Shown: in pieces, positions 9,224 through 17,386 of the stretch
Layout: each line of letters begins with the position of its first letter
Position numbering within the stretch: the first letter of the stretch is position 1
Assembly (NCBI GenBank): GCA_934454005.1
Contig: CAKSGI010000018.1
Coordinates: forward strand, 1 to 19,060
Length of the DNA stretch: 19,060 nt
From: an uncultured Eubacteriales bacterium
Lineage (GTDB): Bacteria; Bacillota_A; Clostridia; Oscillospirales; Acutalibacteraceae
Direction of reading: 5' to 3'
Position numbers and translations under genes: made by a program
The notes under the pieces: generated by a model
Told to the model about the DNA's origin: nothing
The model's input: the letters and a program-made list of their open reading frames with translations, nothing else
The model's database searches: none

Positions 9224-9449
9224 ATTTAAAGTAATATAGCAATGGTTTCTATTTTTTTGTGTAAAGGAATTATTTGCTGTAATTTTGTTTTTCATTTTTA
9301 ATAAGATTAACCGTATGGCCAGTGGGGTTTGCTCTTTATTGTTGCATTTTATTTTAGTGTAATATTTGTATTGAGAAATAATCGCGTTTTTTTGTATGTG
9401 GTTATTGGCTAATTGTGTAGGTTTTAGGCTCGAAAGGAGGGGGTTTTAT

Positions 9450-9584
9450 ATGCTAAGAACATATCAACCTAAAAAGCTTCATAGAAAAAAAGAGCACGGG
9501 TTTAGAAAGAGAATGTCTGATCGTAATGGACGTAAAGTGTTGGCTCGCCGTAGAGCTAAAGGAAGAAAACGTCTTTCTTACTAA
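9450..9584 (+). CDS. rpmH: 50S ribosomal protein L34
   Basis: The 44-residue basic product starts [20 protein letters not shown], which is L34 of the large ribosomal subunit. The start is the ATG at 9450 because AAAGGAGGGGG lies about 9 nt upstream and it gives the standard family length; an upstream in-frame ATG at 9396 would add an 18-residue non-conserved extension and is rejected. It is first in the plus-strand arm, directly next to the origin, and is followed by a hairpin terminator before rnpA. Confidence 0.97.
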   Translation: MLRTYQPKKLHRKKEHGFRKRMSDRNGRKVLARRRAKGRKRLSY

Positions 9585-9590
9585 ATTTAT

Positions 9591-9618
9591 GGCCACTTTT
9601 TTGTGGCCTTTATTTTTA
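9591..9618 (+). terminator. Rho-independent terminator-like hairpin between rpmH and rnpA
   Basis: GGCCAC (9591-9596) pairs with GTGGCC (9603-9608) across a T6 loop and is followed by TTTATTTTTAT. It would terminate or attenuate most transcripts after rpmH, so RnpA would be made in smaller amounts than L34. rnpA starts 35 nt later and no obvious promoter lies in between. Confidence 0.7.
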
Positions 9619-9652
9619 TAAATCATGTGATTTTTGATTTAGGAAGGTTTTT

Positions 9653-9985
9653 ATGGACGAAATTGTGACTTTAAAGAAAAACAAAGAATTTAAACGGATT
9701 TATTTTAGAGGTAAATCGTGTGTTTCATCAGTTATTGTCACTTATGCTATAAAAAACAGAAAAAATATTACTAGAGTGGGGATTACTACTAGCAAAAAGG
9801 TTGGTAATGCTGTTACTAGAAATAGAGCTAGAAGAGTAATTTTAGCTGCGTATAGAGAATTACTACCTGATGTAAAGAGTGGATTTGATATTGTTTTTGT
9901 TGCAAGAGCTAGAACACCACTTGTTAAAACTCAAAATATTTTAAATTATATGAAAAAACATTTGGAAAAGTTAAATGTAGTTTAA
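9653..9985 (+). CDS. rnpA: Ribonuclease P protein component
   Basis: RnpA is the protein cofactor of the RNase P ribozyme, which cuts tRNA 5' leaders. The 110-residue product has the family signature at about residues 48-62 (SKKVGNAVTRNRARR), with the arginine-rich RNR motif that binds the RNA subunit, preceded by RVGITT. Start ATG at 9653 with AAGG about 5 nt upstream, giving the N-terminus MDEIVTLKKNKEFKRIY. It follows rpmH across a hairpin, the usual rpmH-rnpA pair. The C-terminus is ordinary. Confidence 0.96.
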   Translation: MDEIVTLKKNKEFKRIYFRGKSCVSSVIVTYAIKNRKNITRVGITTSKKVGNAVTRNRARRVILAAYRELLPDVKSGFDIVFVARARTPLVKTQNILNYMKKHLEKLNVV

Positions 9986-10041
9986 TATTTTATGATTACA
10001 TATTTTATGTACAATATGTAGTTTGACTTATAGGTTAAAAA

Positions 10042-10266
10042 ATGAAAAGATTTATTATTTATTTGATTAAATTTTATCAAAGAAAAATATCTGTTAATAC
10101 TCGTCCTAGATGCAGATTTATTCCAACTTGTTCAGCTTATACTATTACTGCGATAGAACGTTTTGGAATTTTTAAAGGTTTAATATTATCAATTTTTAGG
10201 ATATTAAGATGTAATCCATTTTGCAAATGCGGATATGATCCTGTTCCTGAAAAGAGAAAAAAATAA
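10042..10266 (+). CDS. yidD: Membrane protein insertion efficiency factor YidD
   Basis: The 74-residue product carries the YidD signature: N-terminal hydrophobic/amphipathic helix, then [19 protein letters not shown] and [16 protein letters not shown]. YidD sits at the inner face of the membrane and helps YidC-dependent insertion. Four or more conserved cysteines are present (residues 24, 30, 56, 60, 62 region). ATG at 10042 has only a weak AGG about 7 nt upstream. It is 56 nt after rnpA and 14 nt before yidC, as in most bacteria. Confidence 0.95.
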   Translation: MKRFIIYLIKFYQRKISVNTRPRCRFIPTCSAYTITAIERFGIFKGLILSIFRILRCNPFCKCGYDPVPEKRKK

Positions 10267-10280
10267 AATGATATATAAAA

Positions 10281-11312
10281 ATGAATTTATTTTATGGAGG
10301 ATTATCTAGTTTTATGGCCATTTTTAATTATATAGGTTATTTTTTGGGATACATATTATGGTTCTTTTTTGATTTATTAAATAATTTTGGTTTAGCTATT
10401 ATATTATTTTCTATAACCGTTAGATTATTGTTATTTCCGCTTACAATTAAGCAACAAAAGTCATCTGTTGCTAATATGAGGCTTTCGAAAAAACAAAAAG
10501 AGTTACAAAAAAAGTATGGAAATGATAGACAGAAGTATAATGAAGAATTTATGAAAATGCAGCAAGAAGAAGGAATTAATCCAATGGGTGGATGCTTAAC
10601 AATGTTTGCGCCTATGCTGTTATTGCTTGGTGTTTACTATTCTGTTATACGTCCATTGCAAAATACACTTCATATTGCAGTTGACAAGGTTGGTTCTGCG
10701 GTTAGCGTGCTTAATACTATTCCAGTTGTTGGTGATTCGTTTAGCTCTTTTTATGGAGAAATTGAAATTATAAGACTTTTTCCGTATATCAAAAATCAGC
10801 TTACGATGTTTTCTCCAAGTGAAATAGCTGATATATCAGAATTTAGTCATGGATTTAACTTTTTAGGACTTGATTTGCTGGCTACTCCTAGTGCTAGTCC
10901 TTTTTCATCTATGTTATGGATTATTCCGGCTTTATGTTTTTTGAGTTCTACTATTACAACATTTTTTACGCAAAGAATTCAAAAAAATCCTGCAATGCAG
11001 GGTCAAGGTTGTATGAATATATCTATGTATATTGTGCCTTTATTTAGTGTTTGGATTGCGTATACTGTTCCTGCAGCTGTTGGATTCTATTGGATAGTAT
11101 CTACTTTAGTTACTTTTGTTCAAACACTTATTACAAATCACTTTTATAATGTGTTTACTATTAATGCAAAGGATGAGGCTCAAAGGGTTGAAATGCTAAA
11201 GGTTAAAGAAAGTAGTGAGTTGCAATCTTTTGATCCATCTAGATATAAAGAGAGCGAATTTATAAATTTAAGTAAAGAAAATATAGTTAAGAAAAACAAA
11301 AAAAAGAAATAA
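10281..11312 (+). CDS. yidC: Membrane protein insertase YidC/Oxa1
   Basis: YidC inserts membrane proteins with or without SecYEG. The product lacks the large extracytoplasmic domain of Gram-negative YidC, as usual for Gram-positive SpoIIIJ. Hydrophobic segments include about 17-33, 36-56 with the conserved pore arginine Arg48 in SITVRLLLFP, 103-123 (NPMGGCLTMFAPML), 205-230 and 254-290. A basic loop at 57-95 and a basic tail (KKNKKKK) are cytosolic. No N-terminal lipobox cysteine is seen. The start is uncertain: 10281 has no ribosome site, while the in-frame ATG at 10314 has GGAGG (10296-10300) but 13 nt away, so the shorter 332-residue form is a real alternative. A long loop between the third and fourth segments (about 124-205) is normal for this group. 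Confidence 0.93.
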   Translation: MNLFYGGLSSFMAIFNYIGYFLGYILWFFFDLLNNFGLAIILFSITVRLLLFPLTIKQQKSSVANMRLSKKQKELQKKYGNDRQKYNEEFMKMQQEEGINPMGGCLTMFAPMLLLLGVYYSVIRPLQNTLHIAVDKVGSAVSVLNTIPVVGDSFSSFYGEIEIIRLFPYIKNQLTMFSPSEIADISEFSHGFNFLGLDLLATPSASPFSSMLWIIPALCFLSSTITTFFTQRIQKNPAMQGQGCMNISMYIVPLFSVWIAYTVPAAVGFYWIVSTLVTFVQTLITNHFYNVFTINAKDEAQRVEMLKVKESSELQSFDPSRYKESEFINLSKENIVKKNKKKK

Positions 11313-11377
11313 ATGTTATGGATAGAGTCTGAGTATTGAATAGGAAGACCCTTTAATATTTCGGAGGTGTAAAAAAA

Positions 11378-12130
11378 TTGAGAAGAGAAGCTATAGGAAG
11401 AGCAGAGACTGTATTATTAGCGCAAGAAGAGGCTTGCAAGGCCTTAGGTGTTCAAACACATGAGGCAGAATTTGAAATTTTACAAATGCCTGTTAAAAAA
11501 ACTTTTGGATTGTTTGGAGGAAAGTTAGCTGAGGTTAAGGCTTTTATATCTAATGATCCTAAAGTTATTTCTGAAAAGTATATTAGGTCGATTTTGGATC
11601 ATATGAATATAACTTCGTATGATATTGAAAAAGTTGAAAAAGATGATGGAATTGAATTTAATATTATTGGAGATAATGTGGGTGGTATTATAGGTCGCAG
11701 AGGCGAAGTTTTAGATGCTATTCAATATTTATCTTGTCTTGTGGCTAATAATTATCAAGATGGTGATTCTTATTATAAAGTAAATGTAAATATTGGAGAT
11801 TATAGAGAAAAAAGAAAGAAAACACTTGAATCTTTAGGTACTAGGATGGCAAAAAAATCTTTGAAATATAGAAAAAATTTCTCCTTGGAACCTATGAACC
11901 CTTATGAAAGAAGAATAATTCATACTTCTGTTCAAAATATAGATGGTGTTACTTCTTGGTCTGTTGGTGAGGATTTAGATAGACATGTCGTTATAGGAAT
12001 GAACAAAAATGACAAAGTTTTTAGAAAAAATAAAAATAATTACCATAAGAATAATTATAAGAAATTTTCTGATAAAGGAAATCATCCAAATAATATAGAT
12101 GGTGCACCTTTATATGGAAAAATAAATTAA
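11378..12130 (+). CDS. jag: RNA-binding protein KhpB (Jag)
   Basis: The 250-residue product has the Jag-N domain at about 1-55 (EEACKALGVQ then KTFGLFGGKLAEV), a KH domain with the GxxG loop IIGRRG (106-109), and an R3H domain with the MNPYERRIIHTSVQ motif at about 173-186. A 40-residue Lys/Asn-rich tail follows. Jag/KhpB binds RNA, pairs with KhpA and affects cell elongation and sRNA biology in Firmicutes. TTG start at 11378 is supported by CGGAGGT about 9 nt upstream. It follows yidC at 65 nt, the standard order, and ends before a hairpin terminator. Confidence 0.95.
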   Translation: MRREAIGRAETVLLAQEEACKALGVQTHEAEFEILQMPVKKTFGLFGGKLAEVKAFISNDPKVISEKYIRSILDHMNITSYDIEKVEKDDGIEFNIIGDNVGGIIGRRGEVLDAIQYLSCLVANNYQDGDSYYKVNVNIGDYREKRKKTLESLGTRMAKKSLKYRKNFSLEPMNPYERRIIHTSVQNIDGVTSWSVGEDLDRHVVIGMNKNDKVFRKNKNNYHKNNYKKFSDKGNHPNNIDGAPLYGKIN

Positions 12131-12151
12131 ATTTATTATAGTTTCAATTAG

Positions 12152-12177
12152 GGCGATTCTTATGAATCGTCTTTTTG
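12152..12177 (+). terminator. Rho-independent terminator after jag
   Basis: GGCGATTC (12152-12159) and GAATCGTC (12164-12171) form an 8-bp stem with one G-U pair and a TTAT loop, followed by TTTTTG. It separates the rpmH-to-jag unit from mnmE, so mnmE may have its own promoter, though only a TTGATA at 12181-12186 with a poor -10 partner is visible. Confidence 0.7.
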
Positions 12178-12227
12178 TTGTTGATATTAAAATTTAGACT
12201 TTTTTATCTTAAGGGGAAAGATTAATA

Positions 12228-13589
12228 ATGAATACAATAACTGCAATAGCTACAGCTAAAGGATCTGCCGGAATAGGTGTTATTAGGATATCTGGAGAAA
12301 AAGCTAAGTTAATTGCCGATAAGGTATTTAAACCTGTTAGTGGATGTAGTTTACTCGATGTCCCTGGTTACAATGCAAGGTTTGGAAAAATTGTGGATGG
12401 TTTGGATGAAATAGATGAGGGGATAGCTCTAGTATTTAATTCTCCTAATAGTTATACTGGCGAAGATGTGGTTGAGATTTCTTGTCATGGTGGTATGTAT
12501 ATCACAAAACGAACTCTTAGAGCGATACTTAATGCTGGTGCTTCTTTAGCAGAACCAGGAGAATTTACTAAAAGAGCTTTTTTAAATGGAAAAATTAGTT
12601 TGACTCAAGCTGAGTCGGTTATGGATATTATTAGTGCTAAGGGTAAACAATCAGCGAGATCTGCTCTTTCTAATATGGAGGGAGCTTTATATAAAAAAAT
12701 AAGAAGTATAAATGATCAACTTATTAATATGGCATCTCACCTTTCTGCTTGGGCAGATTATCCTGAGGAAGATATTCCTTTAGTAGAAAGAGATAATATT
12801 TTAGACATTCTAAATAATTCTTCTGATGAGTTGAAATTTTTATTATCAAATTATGATGCAGGTTTGGCTATAAAAGAAGGTATTGATACCGTGATAGTTG
12901 GTAAGCCTAATGTTGGTAAATCAACATTAATGAATCTAATTTCTGGTTATGAAAAATCTATTGTTACTGATATACCTGGAACAACACGTGATATAGTAGA
13001 AGAAACTGTGTTTTTAGGCGATATTATGCTTAATCTTTCTGATACAGCTGGTCTTAGAAATACTTTAGATCCGGTTGAAAGTATAGGAGTGAATAAGGCT
13101 AAAAATAAATTGAAAACTTCTAGGATTATTTTAGCTATATTTGATGCATCAAAACCATTAACTGATGAAGATCAGTCTCTTTTAGAGGATATTAAAGATT
13201 TACCTTGTATTGCTATTATCAATAAAACAGATTTAGATAATAATCTGAATTGCGATTATATTAAAAAGTTTATTAATCGAGTTGTTTTTATCTCTGCTAA
13301 AATGGGTAGAGGCGTTGATATTTTGAGTAGAGAAATATCGGAACTTATTGGTGTAAATAAAATAGATGTTAATGATGCTATAATTGCTAATGAGCGCCAA
13401 TATGTAGCTGCTAAAAAATCTTTGTCTTTTATAAACGAGGCTATAGATTCTTTAAAGTTAGGCATTACTTTAGATGCTATTACTGTTTTGATTGAGTCAT
13501 CAATACAAGAGTTATTAGAATTAACTGGAGAGAAAGTTAGTGATGCTGTTATAGATAAAGTTTTTTCTCAGTTTTGTGTTGGAAAGTAA
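12228..13589 (+). CDS. mnmE: tRNA uridine-5-carboxymethylaminomethyl modification GTPase MnmE
   Basis: MnmE with MnmG installs the cmnm5 group on the wobble uridine of several tRNAs. The 453-residue product begins MNTITAIATAKGSAGIGVIRISG, the formyl-THF binding N-terminal domain. The G domain shows GKPNVGKST (G1, residues 225-233), DIPGTTRD (G2), DTAGL (G3) and NKTD (G4), and the C-terminus ends FCVGK, the essential CxGK motif. ATG start at 12228 has AAGGGG about 12 nt upstream, and the length is that of the family. mnmG follows 23 nt after the stop, so they are one transcription unit. Confidence 0.97.
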   Translation: MNTITAIATAKGSAGIGVIRISGEKAKLIADKVFKPVSGCSLLDVPGYNARFGKIVDGLDEIDEGIALVFNSPNSYTGEDVVEISCHGGMYITKRTLRAILNAGASLAEPGEFTKRAFLNGKISLTQAESVMDIISAKGKQSARSALSNMEGALYKKIRSINDQLINMASHLSAWADYPEEDIPLVERDNILDILNNSSDELKFLLSNYDAGLAIKEGIDTVIVGKPNVGKSTLMNLISGYEKSIVTDIPGTTRDIVEETVFLGDIMLNLSDTAGLRNTLDPVESIGVNKAKNKLKTSRIILAIFDASKPLTDEDQSLLEDIKDLPCIAIINKTDLDNNLNCDYIKKFINRVVFISAKMGRGVDILSREISELIGVNKIDVNDAIIANERQYVAAKKSLSFINEAIDSLKLGITLDAITVLIESSIQELLELTGEKVSDAVIDKVFSQFCVGK

Positions 13590-13612
13590 TTTGTTTTGGA
13601 GTGAATTGAATT

Positions 13613-15496
13613 TTGAAATATAATGCAGGTAATTATGATGTTGTTGTTATTGGAGCAGGCCATGCTGGAATTGAAGCTGCTTTAGCTTCTTCAAGACTTG
13701 GTTGTAAAACTGCTGTATTTACAATAAATATGGATTCAGTTGGCAATTGTCCATGTAATCCTTCTATTGGTGGTACTGCTAAGGGTCATTTAGTTAGAGA
13801 AATTGATGCTCTTGGTGGTGAAATGGGTAAAACCGCTGATGAATGCTTATTGCAAAGTAGAATGCTTAATAGAGGTAAAGGACCAGCTGTCCACTCTTTA
13901 AGAGCACAGATAGATAGAAGAAAATATAGTGATACCATGAAACATAAATTGGAACTTCAAAAAAATCTTGATCTTAGGCAAGCTGAAATAGTAGATATTG
14001 TAAAAAATGAAGATGATTCTTGGAATGTTGTTACAATGATGGGTGCGATTTATAAATCTAAAACGGTAATTATTGCAACTGGTACTTATCTTGGTGGAAA
14101 AATATTTATTGGGGATGTTTCGTATGTTGGTGGACCTGATGGTATGTTTGCTGCAACTAAACTTGGTGAAAGTTTAAGAAAGTTAGGATTAAAAATTAGA
14201 AGATTTAAAACTGGTACTCCTGCTAGAGTCTTAAAACAAAGTATAAATTTTGATGAGCTTGAAATACAAAATGGTGATGAACCAATTGTCCCTTTTTCTT
14301 ATGATACTAAAAATAAATTAGAAAATAAAATATCTTGTTATATTACATATACAAATGAAAAAACTAAAGAAGTTATTTTAGAAAATATTCATAGATCACC
14401 TATATATGGCGGTGTTATTGAAGGTGTTGGGCCTAGATATTGTCCTAGTATTGAAGATAAGATAGTTAGATTTAAAGACAAAAAAAGGCATCAATTATTT
14501 ATTGAACCATGTGGTATTAATACTGAGGAGATGTATCTTCAAGGAATGTCATCGTCTTTGCCTGAAGATGTGCAAATTGATTTTTATAAAACTATAAAAG
14601 GATTAGAAAATGTTTTGATTATGAGGCCTGCTTATGCTATTGAATATGATTGTGTTGATCCTATACAAATGAATTCAACTCTTGAGTTTATAAATTATGA
14701 TGGACTTTTTGGTGCGGGACAATTTAATGGTAGTTCTGGATATGAAGAAGCTGCCGCACAAGGTCTTATTTGTGGAATAAATGCAGCTTTGAAAATAAAA
14801 GGAGAAGATCAGCTAGTTTTGGATCGTGCAAGCTCTTATATTGGAACACTGATTGATGATTTAGTTACAAAAGGTGTTACGGATCCTTATAGAATGATGA
14901 CGTCTAGGTCTGAGTACAGATTAGTTCTACGTCAAGACAATGCAGATGAAAGATTAACTCCTATAGGAAGAAAAATAGGTCTTATAAATGACAAAAGGTG
15001 GGAAGAATTTTTATCAAAAGAAAAACAAAAGAAAAATGAAATAGAGAGGGTTAAAAAAGTAGTTATTCCTCCTAGCGATGAAGTGAATGATATATTAGTT
15101 TCACGTGAAACATCTCCATTAACTACAGGTATTCGTATGATAGAACTTTTAAAAAGACCTCAAATTTCTTATAGTGATTTAAAGGATATTGATGTTACAA
15201 GGCCTAATATAGATCCAATTATTTTTGAACAAGTTGAAATAGAAATAAAGTATGAAGGTTATATAAAAAGACAAAAGTCTCAAATAGATGATATGAGAAG
15301 ATTAGAAGTAAAAAAATTACCTAAGGATATTGATTATAATAAAATTGTTGGACTAAGATTAGAGGCAATAGAAAAATTGAGTAGTATAAGACCTATTAAT
15401 ATAGGACAAGCATCTAGGATTTCTGGAGTTAGTCCTGCCGATATATCTGTATTACTTATATATCTTGCTCAACATAGGGGGAAGGTTGATGTTTAA
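13613..15496 (+). CDS. mnmG: tRNA uridine-5-carboxymethylaminomethyl modification enzyme MnmG
   Basis: MnmG is the FAD-dependent partner of MnmE. The 627-residue product has a Rossmann GAGHAG at 14-19, the conserved GNCPCNPSIGGTAKGHLVRE stretch, GGVIEGVGPRYCPSIEDK, and MTSRSEYRLVLRQDNADERLTP typical of the family. TTG start at 13613 has GGAG 11 nt upstream and fits the expected N-terminus of about 10 residues before the Rossmann fold. Codons 496-500 (VSRET) contain a perfect 14-bp GTTTCACGTGAAAC palindrome, part of a parS site (separate entry). Its stop overlaps the rsmG start by 8 nt. Confidence 0.97.
   Translation: MKYNAGNYDVVVIGAGHAGIEAALASSRLGCKTAVFTINMDSVGNCPCNPSIGGTAKGHLVREIDALGGEMGKTADECLLQSRMLNRGKGPAVHSLRAQIDRRKYSDTMKHKLELQKNLDLRQAEIVDIVKNEDDSWNVVTMMGAIYKSKTVIIATGTYLGGKIFIGDVSYVGGPDGMFAATKLGESLRKLGLKIRRFKTGTPARVLKQSINFDELEIQNGDEPIVPFSYDTKNKLENKISCYITYTNEKTKEVILENIHRSPIYGGVIEGVGPRYCPSIEDKIVRFKDKKRHQLFIEPCGINTEEMYLQGMSSSLPEDVQIDFYKTIKGLENVLIMRPAYAIEYDCVDPIQMNSTLEFINYDGLFGAGQFNGSSGYEEAAAQGLICGINAALKIKGEDQLVLDRASSYIGTLIDDLVTKGVTDPYRMMTSRSEYRLVLRQDNADERLTPIGRKIGLINDKRWEEFLSKEKQKKNEIERVKKVVIPPSDEVNDILVSRETSPLTTGIRMIELLKRPQISYSDLKDIDVTRPNIDPIIFEQVEIEIKYEGYIKRQKSQIDDMRRLEVKKLPKDIDYNKIVGLRLEAIEKLSSIRPINIGQASRISGVSPADISVLLIYLAQHRGKVDV
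15097..15112. promoter_or_regulatory. parS centromere site inside mnmG
   Basis: AGTTTCACGTGAAACA matches the B. subtilis parS TGTTTCACGTGAAACA at 15 of 16 positions, with the 14-bp palindromic core intact. It is encoded within mnmG as VSRET (codons 496-500). It is 2.3 kb from the second site at 17387. ParB/Spo0J from this locus is the expected ligand. Confidence 0.85.
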
Positions 15497-16205
15497 TGAA
15501 GCAATATTTCTTTTGAAAGATGAGCTTAGAAAATATAATATTGAATTAAATAATATTATGCTAAACAAATTTCAAATTTATTTAGATATGATAATAGAAT
15601 GGAATAAGAAAATAAATTTAACTGCAATTACAGACCCTAAAGAAATATCTATAAAACATTTTCTTGATAGTTGTGTAGTTATTGATGCTGTAAATTTAAA
15701 AAATGATGATAAGATTATTGATATAGGAACAGGTGCTGGTTTTCCTGGTATACCTTTAAAAATTTTAAAAAATAGTATAGATTTAACTTTGTTAGATAGT
15801 TTAAACAAAAGACTGTTATTTTTAGAAAAAGTAAAGAAAAATATCAATATTGATGCTACAATTTTGCATGCAAGGGCAGAAGAGCTTTCAAAAAAATCTG
15901 AATTTAGAGAAACGTTTGATATTTCTATATCAAGAGCAGTTTCATCTTTAAATATATTATCTGAATATTGTTTACCATATGTTAAAATTGGTGGATTATT
16001 TATAGCAATGAAAGGACCAAAAGCTGATATTGAAATAGAAGAAGCAAATAAAGCTATTGAGTTATTGGGTGGTAGAATAAAAGATGTAAAGGATTATAAT
16101 TTGCTGGGAGACAATAAAAGAAAAGTTATTATAATAGAAAAAATAAATTCTACTCCTGAGAATTATCCTAGACATGGTTCAAAAATATCAAAAAAACCTT
16201 TATAG
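15489..16205 (+). CDS. rsmG: 16S rRNA (guanine527-N7) methyltransferase RsmG
   Basis: RsmG methylates G527 of 16S rRNA; its loss gives low-level streptomycin resistance in several species. The 238-residue product shows the SAM-binding motif IDIGTGAGFPGIPL (residues 77-90), the family-typical EWNKKINLTAITDP before it, and ISRAVSSLNILSEYCLP followed by GGLFIAMKG. I use the ATG at 15489, which has a strong GGGGGAAGG just upstream and overlaps the end of mnmG by 8 nt, a translational coupling arrangement. An upstream TTG at 15465 would add eight residues and is rejected. The C-terminus is Lys-rich. Confidence 0.96.
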   Translation: MFNEAIFLLKDELRKYNIELNNIMLNKFQIYLDMIIEWNKKINLTAITDPKEISIKHFLDSCVVIDAVNLKNDDKIIDIGTGAGFPGIPLKILKNSIDLTLLDSLNKRLLFLEKVKKNINIDATILHARAEELSKKSEFRETFDISISRAVSSLNILSEYCLPYVKIGGLFIAMKGPKADIEIEEANKAIELLGGRIKDVKDYNLLGDNKRKVIIIEKINSTPENYPRHGSKISKKPL

Positions 16206-16271
16206 TTAAAATTTCTACAATAAATTATTAAAAAGCACATACAAGAATGGACAAACATTGCCTTTTATCTA

Positions 16272-16280
16272 TGATATAAT
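16272..16280 (+). promoter_or_regulatory. Extended -10 promoter upstream of noc
   Basis: TGATATAAT gives a TGn extended -10 with perfect TATAAT at 16275-16280. A convincing -35 is not seen at 16-18 nt upstream, which is normal for extended -10 promoters. The transcription start would be near 16287, 35 nt before the noc start. Confidence 0.6.
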
Positions 16281-16306
16281 CTTTACATAAAGATGTGAAA
16301 AAACTT

Positions 16307-16312
16307 GGAGGT
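16307..16312 (+). promoter_or_regulatory. Ribosome binding site that decides the noc start
   Basis: GGAGGT sits 9 nt upstream of ATG 16322 and lies inside the longer open frame that begins at GTG 16295. It fixes the start at 16322 and shortens the protein by nine residues. Confidence 0.8.
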
Positions 16313-16321
16313 GCTTTTGAT

Positions 16322-17224
16322 ATGATTTTTCCATCAAACAATGAAAATAAGGTTAAATATATAGATTCAAAAAAGATTCTACCAAACAGAGCACAGCCTA
16401 GAACAGAGTTTAAAGATGAAGAAATATTAGAATTAGCCGAAAGTATAAAAGAAAATGGTCTTTTGCAGCCCGTATCTGTAAGAAAATTATCTCAAAATCG
16501 ATATGAGCTTATCTCTGGAGAAAGAAGACTTAGAGCTTTTAACCTTTTACATATAAGCAAAATTCCGTGCATTATACTTAACTGTGATGAAAATCAATCA
16601 TCTATTTTTGCTTTAATAGAAAATCTTCAAAGAAGCGATTTGAATACTTTTGAAGAATCTGAAGCAATATATAAATTGATGAAAAAATTAGATATAACGC
16701 AAGAGGAAATTGCTAAAAAGTTAGGAAAAAAACAATCCACGATTGCTAATAAACTTAGAATATTAAAGTTACCTCAAGAAGAAAGAAAGCAAATAATAGA
16801 AAATAATTTAACTGAAAGACATGCAAGAGCATTATTAAAATTAAAAGAAAAAAAAGATAGAATGAAAGTCTTGAACTATATAATAAAAAATCAATTAAAT
16901 GTTCAGCAATCAGAAAATTTTATAGATTCATTTATAAATAACAAAAAAAGTATTAAGGCTGAGTCGCAAAGAAAAGTAATAATTAAAGATGTTAGAATAT
17001 TTGTAAATACAATAGATAAGGCTATAAATACGATGAAGTCTTCTGGAATAAAGGCTTTAACAAAAAAAAATGAGACAGATGAATATCTTGAATATACAGT
17101 TAGAATTCCTAAGGAGAGTGCTGTTAGGAATGTTATTAGAGCTTGGCCTAATAAAAAAGGACAGCCTCAAATGGACAATAATATTCTAAAACCAGTTGTA
17201 TCTAATTTGAAGGATATTGTCTAA
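16322..17224 (+). CDS. noc: ParB-like nucleoid occlusion protein Noc
   Basis: The 300-residue product is a ParB/Noc family CTP-dependent DNA clamp. It has the ParB N-terminal domain (PNRAQPRTEF near 21-30, LLQPVSVRK, the CTP-binding GERRLR at 66-71, ENLQRSDLNTFEE), a helix-turn-helix at about 125-150 (ITQEEIAKKLGKKQSTIANKLRILKL) and TERHARALL. The position between rsmG and soj is the position of noc in B. subtilis, which is the main reason for this name; sequence alone cannot separate Noc from a second ParB. The start is ATG 16322 because GGAGGT (16307-16312) is 9 nt upstream; a GTG at 16295 lacks one. The short N-terminus (MIFPSNNENK) does not show the amphipathic membrane-targeting helix of B. 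subtilis Noc. A strong terminator follows. Confidence 0.85.
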   Translation: MIFPSNNENKVKYIDSKKILPNRAQPRTEFKDEEILELAESIKENGLLQPVSVRKLSQNRYELISGERRLRAFNLLHISKIPCIILNCDENQSSIFALIENLQRSDLNTFEESEAIYKLMKKLDITQEEIAKKLGKKQSTIANKLRILKLPQEERKQIIENNLTERHARALLKLKEKKDRMKVLNYIIKNQLNVQQSENFIDSFINNKKSIKAESQRKVIIKDVRIFVNTIDKAINTMKSSGIKALTKKNETDEYLEYTVRIPKESAVRNVIRAWPNKKGQPQMDNNILKPVVSNLKDIV

Positions 17225-17277
17225 TTAAAATTGCTTACAAGTTTTTATTTTACCCCTTTCACTTATCCCTTTTTATA

Positions 17278-17330
17278 GAGGTTGAATCATTATTTCTATG
17301 TGAAGTTTTGATTCAACCTCAACTTTTTTG
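17278..17330 (+). terminator. Strong hairpin terminator after noc
   Basis: GAGGTTGAATCA (17278-17289) and TGATTCAACCTC (17309-17320) form a perfect 12-bp stem with a 19-nt loop, followed by AACTTTTTTG. It lies 54 nt after the noc stop and separates noc from the parS-soj region. Confidence 0.75.
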
Positions 17331-17386
17331 TGTTTTTATAATAATAATTATTTTTTAAAGATAATGGTTTTTAATTTTAGCATAAA

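Larger units (their letters stand above)
8931..9449. other. dnaA-rpmH divergent intergenic region (upstream oriC half)
   Basis: This 519-bp gap between divergent genes contains no convincing ORF. It holds the dnaA promoter (minus), two DnaA-box-like 9-mers ATTTCAACA (9048-9056) and TTTTCAACG (9059-9067) spaced by 11 bp, an A/T-rich stretch (9068-9190) with direct repeats AATTTTATAA at 9132-9141 and 9146-9155 and CTCTATATA at 9084-9092 and 9118-9126, and the rpmH promoter (plus). The segment from 9230 to 9430 would be the rpmH leader; I see no known riboswitch fold in it. No canonical TTATCCACA is present. Confidence 0.7.

Noticed and set aside
9396..9449. Longer rpmH open frame from ATG 9396
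   Set aside because: The extra 18 residues are not part of L34, and the ribosome site lies inside this stretch, upstream of ATG 9450.
9997..10020. Inverted repeat TACATATT / AATATGTA between rnpA and yidD as terminator
   Set aside because: The stem is almost all A/T and no T tract follows; AT-rich chance pairing is likely.
12985..12990. CACGTG inside mnmE as a parS site
   Set aside because: The flanks (ACAA and ATAT) do not match parS arms.
15465..15488. TTG 15465 as rsmG start
   Set aside because: The strong GGGGGAAGG is downstream of it and fits ATG 15489, which gives the family N-terminus.
16295..16321. GTG 16295 as noc start
   Set aside because: No ribosome site upstream; GGAGGT positions translation at ATG 16322.
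17278..17320. 12-bp inverted repeat as a mobile-element end
   Set aside because: It has a terminator layout (stem, loop, T tract) just after noc; there is no transposase gene or target duplication nearby.
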